Source: Lotus japonicus | Taxonomy: Eukaryota > Streptophyta > Magnoliopsida > Fabales > Fabaceae | Assembly: GCF_012489685.1 (NCBI RefSeq) | Contig: NC_080046.1 | Span: forward strand, 38,217,176-38,281,175 | Length of the DNA stretch: 64,000 nt | Reading direction: 5' to 3' | Shown: positions 43,316 through 54,555 of the stretch, piece after piece | Position numbering within the stretch: position 1 is the stretch's first letter | Layout: each line of letters starts with the position of its first letter | The notes under the pieces: model-generated | Told to the model about the DNA's origin: nothing | Database searches by the model: none | What the model saw: only the letters and a program-made list of their open reading frames with translations | Position numbers and translations under genes: made by a program

Positions 43316-43432
43316 ATGTCTTTGGCGGGCTGGTTCACGATGGTTCACCCTTCAGGGGGAACTAGGGTTGAGATGCTGGAACAGGAACGCATCGCTGTCG
43401 CGGGAGGAGGACGGATGGTGTACATAGATTAG
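43316..43432 (+). pseudogene. collapsed LTR ORF, element C 5' LTR
   Basis: Right after TTTGTCAG the frame starts MSLAGWFTMVHPSGGTRVEM, clearly the start of the A/B/F LTR ORF, but ends at a TAG after 38 codons because about 300 bp are deleted. Downstream, GACGACGATCATG still matches the acidic tail of the F ORF, out of frame. Confidence 0.75.
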
Positions 43433-43966
43433 GTCATTCTGGATTTCGAATTCGGACGACGATCATGCTAGCATGTAGGTTTTAGTGCTGGTGTGAGCTC
43501 CTCGAGATGGGATTAGTGTAGGAGTAGAGTCTTAGCTCTGACCGTTATGTTTTCTTTCGGGAACAGGGTAGTTTCCCGCCGATAGCTTTTTGTGTGGTTT
43601 CTCTACGGGAATCACAGAGAGTTGGTTGGGCTAGGAGGTCTTGTTTTAGGCCATCTAGGCTGACTCATTCTCAATTTTGAGGGTTTGTGTTGCGAACACT
43701 TAACCTTTTCTTTTGGATTGTACATTTTGCCTACGGGCGTTACACTCTTTTACTTTCCGTCACTGGAGGTTACTCGTGACGAGGTTGCTACTTACAGCGG
43801 GGGCTGTAATCTATATTGTATATTAGTTCTGTTGTCTTTCGCATTTGCGTCTTATTTATTTCAGTCTTGTTTATATTATCGACGAAAAAAAATATATTCA
43901 CGTTTTTCCGCATTAAGTTTATTTTGGTTACTAAAGTGACGCCACCGAAATCGGGGTGTTACATTG

Positions 43967-43978
43967 TGGTATCAGAGC
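43967..43978 (+). other. primer-binding site of element C
   Basis: TGGTATCAGAGC three bases after the LTR, perfect for initiator Met-tRNA. Confidence 0.9.
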
Positions 43979-44174
43979 TTGTCGAGTCTTTCGGGAGTCT
44001 TTGGGGAATAGGTCTTCTGTGCTATGTTGTGTGACTCTGCAAAGAGTGAAAATTGATTGTCTGCAAGCGATTTTTTGCTTAGAATTGATTGAAGTTATTG
44101 CTTAATCATATTGTATAGTTATACTAGATGCTATCTTATGATGAGTACTAACTGTTTGTTTAACTTAACAGAAC

Positions 44175-45458
44175 ATGGTGAACACTAACCAGTTAGCTGA
44201 GATGATGGCCACTATGGCCCAAGCTGTGACTGCACAAGCGAACGATAATGCTATGAGGCGTGCTGCTGAGGAGGCACGTGATCAGCATCAGCGTCAGAGG
44301 GAAGTGACACTGGACCAGAACAAGGGCCTGAATGACTTCTGGAGACAAGATCCACCAAAGTTCTCGGGTGGTACTGACCCGGACAAAGCGGATCTCTGGA
44401 TCCAGGAGATCGAGAAAATATTCGGTGTATTGCAAACTGCTGAGGGTGCCAAGTTGGGCATGGCAACTTATCTGCTGCTCGGTGATGCTGAGTACTGGTG
44501 GAAGGGCACCAGGGGGATTATGGAAGCTAATCAGGAGGAGATCAACTGGAACTCCTTTCAGACTGTATTCTTGGAGAAGTACTTTCCAACAAGTGCCCGG
44601 GATGAGAGGGAGGCACAGTTTCTGACACTCTGTCAAGGAGGTATGTCTGTACCAGAATTTGCTTCGAAGCTGGAGTCTTTGGCGAAGCATTTTCAATTCT
44701 TTAATGATCATGTTGATGAGCGTTACATGTGTAAGCGCTTTGTGAATGGACTGAGGCCTGATATTGAGGACTTAGTGAGGCCATTGGGAATTATGCGCTT
44801 TCAGTCGTTGGTGGAGAAAGCCACAGAAGTGGAGCTGATGAAGAATAGAAGGTTAAACCGTGCTGGAACTGGAGGGCCGATGAGATCAGGCTCTCAAAAT
44901 TTTCAGAGCAGAGGGAAATTTCAGAGCGGGAGGCCATATCAGCGTCCTGCTAAAAAAGGGTTTACTTCAGGATCTTACCGACCCATGACGGGTACTGCTG
45001 GTGGTTCTGGAGATCAGACTTTGAACAGGGAGATGACCTGTTTCAGATGTGGGGAGCCGGGGCACTATGCTAATGCTTGTCCCGACACGAGGCCCAAATG
45101 CTTTAATTGTAACAAAATGGGGCATACTGCCGGTCAGTGCAGAGCACCCAAGACGGAACCAACTGTCAACACTGCTCGTGGAAGGCGTCCTGCTGCTAAG
45201 GCAAGAGTTTACACCATGGACGGTGAGAGAGCTGAGGGGTTTGTCAGAGGAGAGCGCAAGAACGATGGTAACCTTCTAACCATTCTTTCTCATTCCAGTA
45301 TAATATGTTCCGTTACTCTCGTAGCGCATGCAACACACCTATCTTACTTTTATGGTTTAAGCTTTGACCTTATAGTTATTACGCCTATTAATACTTTATT
45401 TGACCGTTGCTCGTATTTAAACTATAGAAGTTACACGAGGTTTAGAATAACACGTTAA
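44175..45458 (+). CDS. gag: Gag of element C (427 codons, intact)
   Basis: ATG four bases after the AG of TTAACAG. Very similar to the Gag of A and [19 protein letters not shown], capsid-like region (about 50-230), two CCHC knuckles CFRCGEPGHYANAC and CFNCNKMGHTAGQC. After VYTMDGERAEG the sequence reaches the protease region, but DSGATHS is replaced by SHSSIIC and the frame ends 60 codons on. Protease is not encoded. An intact gag in an element lacking pol suggests selection, or very recent loss of pol. Confidence 0.92.
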   Translation: MVNTNQLAEMMATMAQAVTAQANDNAMRRAAEEARDQHQRQREVTLDQNKGLNDFWRQDPPKFSGGTDPDKADLWIQEIEKIFGVLQTAEGAKLGMATYLLLGDAEYWWKGTRGIMEANQEEINWNSFQTVFLEKYFPTSARDEREAQFLTLCQGGMSVPEFASKLESLAKHFQFFNDHVDERYMCKRFVNGLRPDIEDLVRPLGIMRFQSLVEKATEVELMKNRRLNRAGTGGPMRSGSQNFQSRGKFQSGRPYQRPAKKGFTSGSYRPMTGTAGGSGDQTLNREMTCFRCGEPGHYANACPDTRPKCFNCNKMGHTAGQCRAPKTEPTVNTARGRRPAAKARVYTMDGERAEGFVRGERKNDGNLLTILSHSSIICSVTLVAHATHLSYFYGLSFDLIVITPINTLFDRCSYLNYRSYTRFRITR

Positions 45459-46285
45459 GCCTAGAAAGTAGTCTTGCAGCGATGCGTTTAACAAGAAGCT
45501 AGAAGCTAAAGAATGAATCTTAGAGAGATTCCGTATGGATAGTATACGTATGACGTCGAGAGTGTGTAGTTCCGTAGCGACATCGTTGAGGATTTAATAT
45601 CAGGGTAATGGACTTTGATAGGGGGATGTGTAAGATGAATTTAGATTGATCGAGGATTTGTTGGGTTTGGGAGGAAAGTTCGTGTTAAGTAATTGATTTC
45701 CTTTGGGAAGGAGTGTTCGTATTAAGAAAGGAATATTCATTTAAGAAATGTTGGAGAGTTAAAGCATATTAGAGGTCCACACTTAGTGAAGGCTTAGATT
45801 TTAGATCAATCGATTTGATCACGAACGCGTGAGACATGAAGTCTTGTCAAGTTTTGATCGAGAGACTAAGTATTGGAATGATTGGAGGATGGACAAATTA
45901 CAGAAAGGGAAGTGTTCGTATCAAGATGAATACTTGAGGTATAGTTATGATTGGATCTTCTAGAGGATAAATCTCGATTTATGCGAAGTGTTAGGGATTT
46001 CAGTAAGCCTAAATTGGTTTGAGTGGGGAAGGTTTTGAGGATGAAGACGACAATAATGGATTGTTGGATATTAAGAGGATAATTAGCTTATGAGTGGTCG
46101 ATGAATTGATGATTAAGGGGATGAGTCTTGTCATGCACGAGGTATTAATACTCAAGTCGAGTTTTAATTTGAACGGTGACTAAGGAGAAGATTGATTTCA
46201 TGGTGCGAGCGACGATAGTTACGAAGTTGGAAGTGACGTTAATGGACTATTAGATTCCAACGCAATGTTTCGTCTAGGGGTTATC
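45459..46285 (+). other. stop-rich internal block of element C
   Basis: No frame survives. Homologous to B 11930-13360, though about 0.6 kb shorter. It occupies the place of protease, RT, RNase H and integrase. Confidence 0.7.
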
Positions 46286-46488
46286 AAGTGGTCGAGCCGG
46301 ACAACATAGGACTGAAAGATGATATGTCTGTTGAGACGCCGTCGGTCAACCTTGGGACTAGAAGAGTGCAACAATCGAAGGGAAAGCAGAGTGCTTTAGT
46401 GAAAGTTATTTGGAACAAAGACACGGACGGTGCTATATGGGCATTAGAGGAGAAGATCAAGGGATAATATCCGGAGCTTTTACTGAAC
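46286..46488 (+). pseudogene. relic of polyprotein C-terminus in element C
   Basis: Encodes QVVEPDNIGLKDDMSVETPS and, after a gap, [20 protein letters not shown], matching the chromodomain-like end of A and B, with a TAA near 46465. A short footprint of the lost pol. Confidence 0.8.
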
Positions 46489-46510
46489 CTTAAGTTTCGA
46501 GGACGAAACT

Positions 46511-46531
46511 TTCTTTTTGGGGGGTAGTAAT
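46511..46531 (+). other. polypurine tract of element C
   Basis: TTTCTTTTTGGGGGGTAGTAA directly before the 3' LTR. Confidence 0.75.
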
Positions 46532-48798
46532 GTAAGACCCAAGTTTTTAAGCTTAGAATAAGTGGAAGAGATTTCCATTTATGATTAGGCTTGACGTATC
46601 GTGAAGGGAAAACCTGAACAAGAGTTTACCAAATGAAATAAATTTATGAAGGAGAAAGTTCAGGAAAAGTCTAAGGATTGTATCAAAATCGATAAAAGGT
46701 ATAGCACGATCGATTCGCTTAAACCTAGGACAAGAACCTTAGGAAAAGACTAAGTTCCACCCTTGGAACACTATAGGAATAATTCCAAAAATCTTCAAGA
46801 GGAATATAAGACTTTCTCTTATTCCTTATACGACAATCGTTTCAAGGCGAAACTCTAGAATCTACGAACGTCCGATTCCAATCCTCGGAAGTTTGCCGAA
46901 ACTAAAACCCTGATAGTTCAAAACCCTAAAATCAACCGACGATGAAGATTTTTTCTATTCGGAGCTTCAATGAAGATTCCACACGCGTACACTCATTTCT
47001 CTTGATGTTTTCAATCTTTCTTCAGAAGGAAGTTTTCTATTCCGACATCCGATGCAAAAAGAGACTTATCGGGTAAAATAGTTTTACACCGACTTTGCAT
47101 TAGTCACCTAAAATACAAGGAAACCTCTTCTTAGTTTTGGTATTATGTCGCCAAAACCTATCTTAGAATTCACGGAGAATGAAGCCGGAAAAATCAGATT
47201 CGTGAAACTTTGATTTTACCGCGTTTTTCCAACCTCTATATATAGCAAGTAAAGGAGAAAAATGGAAAAACTTCACCATTTTCTCTCCCAAGGCCGCGAG
47301 CTTCATTGAAGGAGGAGGAAGAAGAGATTTTCTTCATTTCTTGCTTGATCGTTGATTCAACAGTTGCTGCTTGAAGGTATCGAGGTATAGTTGCTAATCC
47401 TTACCTCTGATCGTCTTTTCCATAGCTTTTCTCTATGTCTTTCTGTGCTCATAGTTTTGAGGTTTTTGCAAAACTATCCTGATAACTTCATTTTTGATTC
47501 TAAACATCTTCCCTACGTGCCCAAGAGCATAAACTACCGTCGAGTTTCAATTCTGCTTAAAATACCCATTTTGGGGCTTCGTCCTTTGGGCTGAAAACTA
47601 TCGCCTTAGCTTAGTGCTAGTAGGATTAGTTGTGATAAACGTCGTTGGTGACGTCCCCATCCAATTTGCTTTTCGAAATTTCAGTTTTGAAATTCTGAGC
47701 TAAAATATTGACCAAAATACCCCTGCGACAGTTTTCGATCCGATAATTTTTCCGAGTTTAGAATACACTTAGTTACGACTAATGATAGCATAGGAACCAA
47801 GTTTGATCGAAGAAAAATCGACTCACCTAATTACCAATAGTGGCCGAGCACCCTAGGGGGGAGGAAGGAAAATTTCTTTTTCAAAAACTTGTCCTTTCGC
47901 GCTAGATTATCGTACCTCGGAGTATATACTACTTCGTGTAACCTTAGTGAGTATTGTTTGCTGAGTTTCTGACTCATTGTGATTGATTTCTATGGTTTTG
48001 CTCTAAAGGTGCTTTTGAGGAATTTCCTGAAGAGCAAGGCATTGATTGTGAAGGAACACTAGACGAGAACCCTGGAGAATCTTCAGGTGAGGGCTTCTCA
48101 CTGAATCCTTAGTTAATGCTTAGGGTCGATGCTTTCGACATTGATTTACTGTTTATGCACTTGTGTGTGGTTGACTGGAAAAAATGTTTTCTGAGTCTTC
48201 GGCTGACAATGTAGATGATTCATCTACTAATTGCTTTTGAGATTGAATTACATGGTACGTGCTAAGTGGGTAATCTAGGATGTGTGATGCATGCTTTATA
48301 TGCTAAGTGCTACGTGGTTATTGTAGAATGTGTTGATATATGACATGTTGTTGATTGTGCTGATTTAATTATGTCCTTGCACTGATATCTGTGATTCTGA
48401 GTAGTGAGAATAGCGGGCAGGTCATGCCGATTTTATTTTGAGATTTTGGGGGAAAGTTTGATAGGACGAATGAGATTCGGGCCTTGTTATGGTTATATGG
48501 ATCGAGACATTCTCGGGGAATTAATTGGGATATTTGGATGTTGAAAAACTCATAAGATTTGCGATAAGACTAAAAGGATATTATTTTGTAAAGAAAACTC
48601 ATAAGACATTAAACAACCTCTAAATCTTCAAATAATGATAATAAACTCGAAAGGAAGCTTAGGATGCAAATCTAAGTTTTGGAAAACGAGAAGTGTCGTC
48701 AGATCCAAGTGTTGAGGAGATTGGTAAGTTCTGAGTATGTTGATACTCCTTCGCTCTTTGAGCAGTTTGTTTAGCCATCCAAGGGATGAGCCGAGAAG

Positions 48799-49160
48799 CT
48801 TCACTGAGGCGTGAGACCTTGTGAATGCGTGGATCTTCACTGAGGCGTGAGACCTCGTGGAAAGCATGGATCTTCACTGAGGCGTGAGACTTTGTGAATG
48901 CAAGGATCTTCACTGAGGCGTGAGACCTTGTGAATGCGTGGATCTTCACTGAGGCGTGAGACCTCGTGGAAAGCATGGATCTTCACTGAGGCGTGAGACC
49001 TCGTGAACAGCATGAAACTTCATTGAAGCGTGAGACTTCGTGAAAGTGTGTAAATTCACTGAGGCGTGAGACCTCGTGAGAGCATAAAACTTCACTGAAG
49101 TGTGAGACTTCGTGATTGTGTAAGACTCCACTGAAGCGTGAGACTTCGTGGGAGCATTGA
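48799..49160 (+). repeat. minisatellite in element C 3' LTR, 10 units
   Basis: Same unit as in the 5' LTR. The extra three units look like a block duplication of units 1-3, one of them modified (ACTTTGTGAATGCAAGGAT). Confidence 0.9.
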
Positions 49161-49866
49161 TGACTCGAAGAGTTATCGTGAGTGGCTGCACTCATTTTAC
49201 GATTAATTGTATTTTGTCGCAGAATCGACTTTTACCTTAGGGTCTGCTTTTAGAGACAATAAGTTAGCTAGAACACGTGGCGACGTGTCGAGTGAGGTCG
49301 GAGATGTTGTTTGGCTAATCACTTTGCATTCATGCATACATTTTGAGGTATTAACACGAGACGAACTTCGGACCTCGGTGTATCCAAAATGGTCATAAGA
49401 CCCGGATTTCCGCGTAAGAGCGCTATTAGGCGACTCTTAGTAGCAGACCGAAATGGCAGACCTTCGGGTTCACTGCTGATCTGGCTACCTTTGTGTGGTG
49501 TAAGAGGCACGCGGGCCGAAATGGTCCCACCGTGGCTGGTGTTAGGGCTGATCCGTTGATGCCCATCCTTTTTCCGGAATGCATTTGGTTAACTGGGTTA
49601 ACCGTCATTTGCATTTCATGCAACATGCATATTGACTTAGTTGCTGAGTGTGTTTGATATTTGTTAATCCTACTTGATGCATGCTATCTGTCATTACTGT
49701 CGTTTATATTCATTGTGAAAAATGCAACCCTAGGATGTTATCTATAACTATAAGCCTAAGTGGCTATTCTCTTATTTGTATCTATTGGTGATATTACTTA
49801 CATAATTCTTTGGAGTTGACCCTCGCGTCTTCAGTGTGTGCTTTGGCGGACTACGCCCTTTGTCAG

Positions 49867-49983
49867 ATGTCTTTGGCGGGCTGGTTCACGATGGTTCACC
49901 CTTCAGGGGGAACTAGGGTTGAGATGCTGGAACAGAAGCGCATCGCATTCGCGGGAGGAGGACGGATGGTGTACATAGATTAG
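49867..49983 (+). pseudogene. collapsed LTR ORF, element C 3' LTR
   Basis: The same 38-codon truncated frame as at 43316-43432. The shared deletion shows that the loss predates this insertion. Confidence 0.75.
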
Positions 49984-50509
49984 GTCGTTTCGAATTCGGA
50001 CGACGATCATGCTAGCATGTAGGTTTTAGTGCTGGTGTGAGCTCCTCGAGATGGGATTAGTGTAGGAGTAGAGTCTTAGATCTGACCGTTATGTTTTCTT
50101 TTGGGAACAGGGTAGTTTCCCGCCGATAGCTTTTTGTGTGGTTTCTCTACGGGAATCACAGAGAGTTGGTTGGGCTAGGAGGTCTTGTTTTAGGCCATCT
50201 GGGCTGACTCATTCTCATTTTTGAGGGTTTGTGTTGCGAACACTTAACCTTTTCTTTTGGATTGTACATTTTGCCTACGGGCGTTACACTCTTTTACTTT
50301 CCGTCACTGGAGGTTACTCGTGACGAGGTTGCTACTTACAGCGGGGGCTGTAATCTATATTGTATATTAGTTCTGTTGTCTTTCGCATTTGCGTCTTATT
50401 TATTTCAGTCTTATTTATATTATCGACGAAAAAAAAAATATATTCACGTTTTTCCGCATTAAGTTTATTTTGGTTACTAAAGTGACGCCACCGAAATCGG
50501 GGTGTTACA

Positions 50510-51085
50510 GATCGCAGGAGGATTTGGTGGAGGTGGAGTCACTAGTGCAGCAAGGAAGCGATACGCCAGGGCGGTGAACGCGGTCACAGAGACTCCTTTC
50601 GGTTTTTCACACCCAGACATTAGATTTTCGTCCGCGGACTTCTGCAGAATAAGCCGCACCTGGACGACCCGATTGTGGTCCTACTGCGTGTCAACCAACT
50701 CAATGTACAACGAGTGCTTCTGGATCAAGGAAGTTCGGTGGACATCATTTAAGGTGATGCGTTTGATGGGTTCGGTTTGAAAGAAGGAGACCTCACTCCC
50801 TATGCAGGGACTATTGTGGGGTTCGCGGGTGAACAAGTATGGGTAAGGGGCGTCCTCGACCTTGATACTACATTTGGTGAGTTTGAGAACGCCAAGACAC
50901 TGAAGGTGAGATACCTAATCCTGGGAGCGGTGGGATCCTACAACATGATAATCGGCCGGAATACCTTGAACTGTCTGTGCGTCGTGATCTCAACAGCACA
51001 TCTGGAAGTCAAGTATCCGTCACCAAATGGGCGAATTGGGAGATTTGTTGTGGACCAGAAGAGTGCAATGGAATTCTATTGCAAC
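50510..51085 (+). pseudogene. protease region of element E
   Basis: Resumes with AGGFGGGGVTSAARKRYARA; a shift occurs near 50640, and the DQGSS protease motif lies near 50725, followed by a TAA. KEGDLTPYAGTIVGFAGEQV and NTLNCLCVVISTAHLEVKYP match D closely. The frame then runs straight into RNase H with no RT. Confidence 0.82.
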
Positions 51086-52607
51086 GCAATGGACGCTGTT
51101 CGTCGATGGGTCATCGAATGAGAGCGGAAGTGGAGCAGGGGTCACACTGCAAGGGCCTGGGGAGTTAGTACTAGAGCAGTCTCTAAGGTTTAAGTTTAAG
51201 GTTAGTAATAATCAGGTAGAATATGAAGCTTTAATCGCAGGTTTGAAGTTGGCTATCGAGGTTCAGATCGATAGTTTGCTGGTAAGGACACATTCGCTGT
51301 TGGTGGCAAACAAAGTGAATGAAGTATTCCAGGTGAAAGAGTCGGCCTTGATAAAGTATCTGGAGCGCGTTAGGCTCCTGATGAGTCGATTGAAGAAGGT
51401 AGTGGTTGAGTTCGTGCCGAGAACACAGAATCAAAAGGCGGACGCCCTGGAAAAACAGGCAAGCACTCGGAAGCCCGGAAATAATCGGAGTGTGATTCAG
51501 AAGACACTCGCCAATCCAAGCATAAAGGGAGAGCTGGTAGCCTCTGTTGACCGCCAAGAGACTTGGATGGACTCCATCGTGGACATCTTGGAGGGAGAGC
51601 CAAGCGGGGTAATGAAGTACACAAAAGAGCAAAGGCGAGAAGCGGGGCGATATACACTGCTTGATGGAACCCTTTTCCGAAGGGGATTTAGCTCGCCCCT
51701 CTTAAGGTGTCTCCCACCCGGTAAGTATGAGAACGTTATGGCGGAGGTTCACGGAGGGGTTTGCGCTAGCCACATAGGAGGGAGATCCCTAGCGAGCAAG
51801 GTCCTTAGGGCGGGATTTTACTGGCCCACGATAAGGAAAGATTGTGCGAAATTTGTAAAGAAATGCGAAAAGTGTCAAATGTTCGCAGACTTACCCAAGG
51901 CTCCGCCAGAGCTGCTGGCCACGATCAGCTCGCCATGGCCTTTCGCCATGTGGGGAGTTGACCTCGTTAGACCTTTCCCAACTGCCAGGTCACAGATGAA
52001 GTTCATCCTCGTGGCGGTGGACTATTTTACCAAGTGGGTAGAGGTCGAGCCCCTTTTCCGAAGGGGATTTAGCTTGCCCCTCTTAAGGTGTCTCCAACCC
52101 GGTAAGTATGAGAACGTTATGGCGGAGGTTCACGGAGGGGTTTGCGCCAGCCACATAGGAGGGAGATCCCTAGCGAGCAAGGTCCTTAGGGTGGGATTTT
52201 ACTGGCCCACGATAAGGAAAGATTGTGCGGAATTTGTAAAGACATGCGAAAAGTGTCAAATGTTCGCAGACTTACCCAAGGCCCTGCCAGAGCAGCTAGC
52301 CACGATCAACTCGCCATGGCCTTTCGCCATGTGGGGAGTTGACCTCGTCGGACCTTTCCCAACCGCCAGGTCACAAATGAAGTTCATCCTCGTGGCGGTG
52401 GACTATTTCACCAAGTGGGTAGAGGCCGAGCCCCTATCAAGCATTACCGCAGGCAAGATCGTAAACTTTTACTGGAAGAGAATCGTGTGCCGGTTTGGGG
52501 TCCCGAGGGCGATTGATTCAGATAATGGAACGCAGTTTGCAAGTAATCAGGCGAGGGAATTCTGTGAAGAGATGGGTATCTAGAGAAGATTCTCTTCAGT
52601 GGAGCAC
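51086..52607 (+). pseudogene. second RNase H and integrase N-terminal half of element E
   Basis: Starts WTLFVDGSSNESGSGAG, the Tat second RNase H, directly after the protease region, so about 1.5 kb encoding RT and the first RNase H is deleted. Integrase follows: HGGVCASHIGG...CEKCQ, GVDLVRPFPTA, FTKWVE. A 381-bp tandem duplication repeats the zinc finger and the first catalytic region. A TAG after EEMGI (52581) precedes the second solo LTR. Confidence 0.85.
51670..52431 (+). repeat. 381-bp in-frame tandem duplication within integrase
   Basis: Units 51670-52050 and 52051-52431 differ at only a handful of positions. Each encodes FRRGFS..LLRC through FTKWVE.EP (127 residues). The break points share a CCC microhomology. 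Confidence 0.92.
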
Positions 52608-53938
52608 GATTGGGAAATCCGCAAGTGTACGAATCCACCCGGTTTTAATTATCGAACCACAAGGATTGTGAGTGAATGAATTCGGTTCAAGCCTTGAGTA
52701 TGAAGGTTTATTGAGATGATGAAACGTCAAAGTAGTAAAAAGGGAAAATAGACATAAACTCATAAAAGAACATGCTTTGGATCCTTGCTCAACTAGCCAA
52801 TTTAAGCACATCATTCTAAGCACATGAACTCATGGATCTCTCCTTCTTGTTCTAGCCTAATCGACCATCTATCGATGCCTCGTAGATGATCCTCTTAAGT
52901 CAAAAGATAGGCTCAATTCCTTGACAACCCAAACATTTGCTAAAGGCACTAAGCATGCAATTCAGGCCAACAAACCCCAACCCTTCCTCTATTCCTAGTA
53001 GCAAGCATAGAAGGGGTAATCCCAAATCGGTTCCCTAATTGATAACAAACTTACGTTCTGATTATAGAAAAGCATAAGGCAAGCACGCATATAAGCTTAG
53101 ATTGATATTCAGAAAATGGGATTCAAGAAAAGAAGAAGATCATGAGGGAAAGAACTTAAGATTATAACTTAAACATGAAAAGTCTTACATGAAAACCAAA
53201 GCATAAGAAGAGATATTAGCCAAGCATGGCAAGGCAAAGAACCTTAATTACAAGCTTGGAAGCCTTCTCTCATTCTCCTAGATGTTCCTCTCCTTCTAAA
53301 CTTATGTAAAAATGGAATAGATACCAAAGATTCCAAAAGAAAACCACTAAAACCCTATTTATAGGAAAAAAATACGAGTCTGGGCGCTCAGGCGCCAATT
53401 AAGCACGCCTGAGCGCCAATTCCACCCAAAAACACAGCCTCTGGAAGGCAATTGGCGCCTAGGCACCAATTAAGCATGCCTAGGCGCCAATTCCAAAATA
53501 CTGGAAATAGCAATTGGCGCCTAGGCGCCAATGGAGCACGCCTAGGCGCTCTAAACACGCTGGAAAGTCCCTTGATCTTCATTTTAACTACTCTTTACTC
53601 GTCTTTAAGCTTTCATTCAATTCTCCAAGCCTCTATACCTTCCCTCTTCAGCTGATCCAACCTGAAATCTTGATGAACAAGCTTGGAAAATATCTAAAAA
53701 CTTAAAGGACAGTTTTGCACAAAGGCCCTCAAAACAAGTGGAACTTTCAATAACCTCTTAAACTAACCTAAAATGCAACTAAAGTCCTCGTAAAACTATG
53801 AAATTACCTAAATGATGCAAAAACACAAATAAAGATAAAAATGCATGAGAATGCATGAAACACGACATGAGACTCAACAAAAAGACTCAAAACCTACAAA
53901 GAAATGACCCTAAAAACACTACTAAATCCGGGTCATCA
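52608..53938. repeat. second insertion in element E, probable solo LTR (1331 bp)
   Basis: Flanked by AGCAC on both sides (52603-52607, 53939-53943) and interrupting integrase between SSVEH and PQTNGQ. It ends GGTCATCA; the left end reads GATTGGGAAATCCGC, consistent with a TGAT...ATCA LTR whose first T was lost. No coding region inside. Classification as an LTR is inferred from the ends; insertion itself is certain. Confidence 0.75.
53376..53565. repeat. three palindromic GGCGCCTAGGCGCC-type units
   Basis: Three units of about 60-70 bp, each holding two near-palindromes (such as TTGGCGCCTAGGCGCCAA and ACGCCTAGGCGC) around an AATTAAGCA-like spacer. They could form hairpins. Internal to the second solo LTR. 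Confidence 0.85.
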
Positions 53939-53943
53939 AGCAC

Positions 53944-54478
53944 CCTCAGACCAATGGGCAAGAAGAATTAGCTAATAAGGTGATCTTGCGGGGTTTAAAG
54001 CGTCGACTTTTCGAGGCAAAGGGAGCTTGGTTGGATGAGCTTCCGGTGGTGATCTGGTCCTATAACACAACGCAGCATTCGACAACAGTGGAGACCCCTT
54101 TCAGGATGACCTATGGCGCGGACGCCATGCTGCCCGTGGAGATAGACAACAGCTCTTGGAGGACGGCACCGCAAGTTGAAGGCGAGAACCCTTCCAACAT
54201 GGCAGTGGAACTAGACTTGTTATCTGAAACGCGAGACGAGGCTCGTATCAGAGAGGCTGCAATGAAGCAGCAAGCCGCAGTGAAATATGACACGAAGGTT
54301 TCCCCAAGGGCGATGCAGGAGGGGGATTTGGTGCTTAAGAAACGAACCGGGAACACGGGAAACAAGTTAAACTCGATCTGGGAGGGTTAGGGAAGGGGGC
54401 CTATCACCTTGAAAGCTTAGATGGGAGGCGGGTGCCGCGGTCTTGGAATGAGGCGAGCTTGAGGTACTATTACAGTTG
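53944..54478 (+). pseudogene. integrase C-terminal half of element E
   Basis: Resumes PQTNGQEELANKVILRGLKR, WSYNTTQHSTTVETPFRMTY and GADAMLPVEI, matching D. A one-base shift near 54385 separates WEG from GAYHLESLDGRRVPRSWNEA. With 51086-52607 it forms one integrase broken by the inserted LTR. Confidence 0.85.
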
Positions 54479-54555
54479 AAGCTTAAGGAAGAGCCCAGCT
54501 TGGCACGAGGGCGAGCAGCTGAGTGCGACTCACGAAGATTGACGGATTAAATACA

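Larger units (their letters stand above)
40049..43963 (+). repeat. Element C 5' LTR (3915 bp)
   Basis: TGTAAGACCC to GGGGTGTTACA, co-linear with B and F LTRs. TATA-like TATATATA at 40756-40763, donor-like GAG/GTATAG near 40906, the 78-bp block, a 7-copy minisatellite and a collapsed LTR ORF. Confidence 0.95.
40049..50509 (+). mobile_element. Element C: non-autonomous gag-only Ty3/Gypsy element
   Basis: LTRs of 3915 and 3978 bp, an intact iMet PBS, an intact gag, about 0.8 kb of stop-filled sequence, a relic of the polyprotein tail and a PPT. It has no protease, RT, RNase H or integrase. Target duplication GATTG (40044-40048) / GATCG (50510-50514), one mismatch. Removing C and one copy restores the reading frame of element E across the site. 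The nearly identical LTRs indicate recent insertion, which would need enzymes from a relative such as A or F. Confidence 0.95.
46532..50509 (+). repeat. Element C 3' LTR (3978 bp)
   Basis: Nearly identical to 40049-43963. It differs by three extra minisatellite units, a roughly 32-bp deletion near 47530 and scattered substitutions. Contains TATATATA (47237-47244), the 78-bp block (48009-48086) and the collapsed LTR ORF (49867-49983). Confidence 0.95.
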
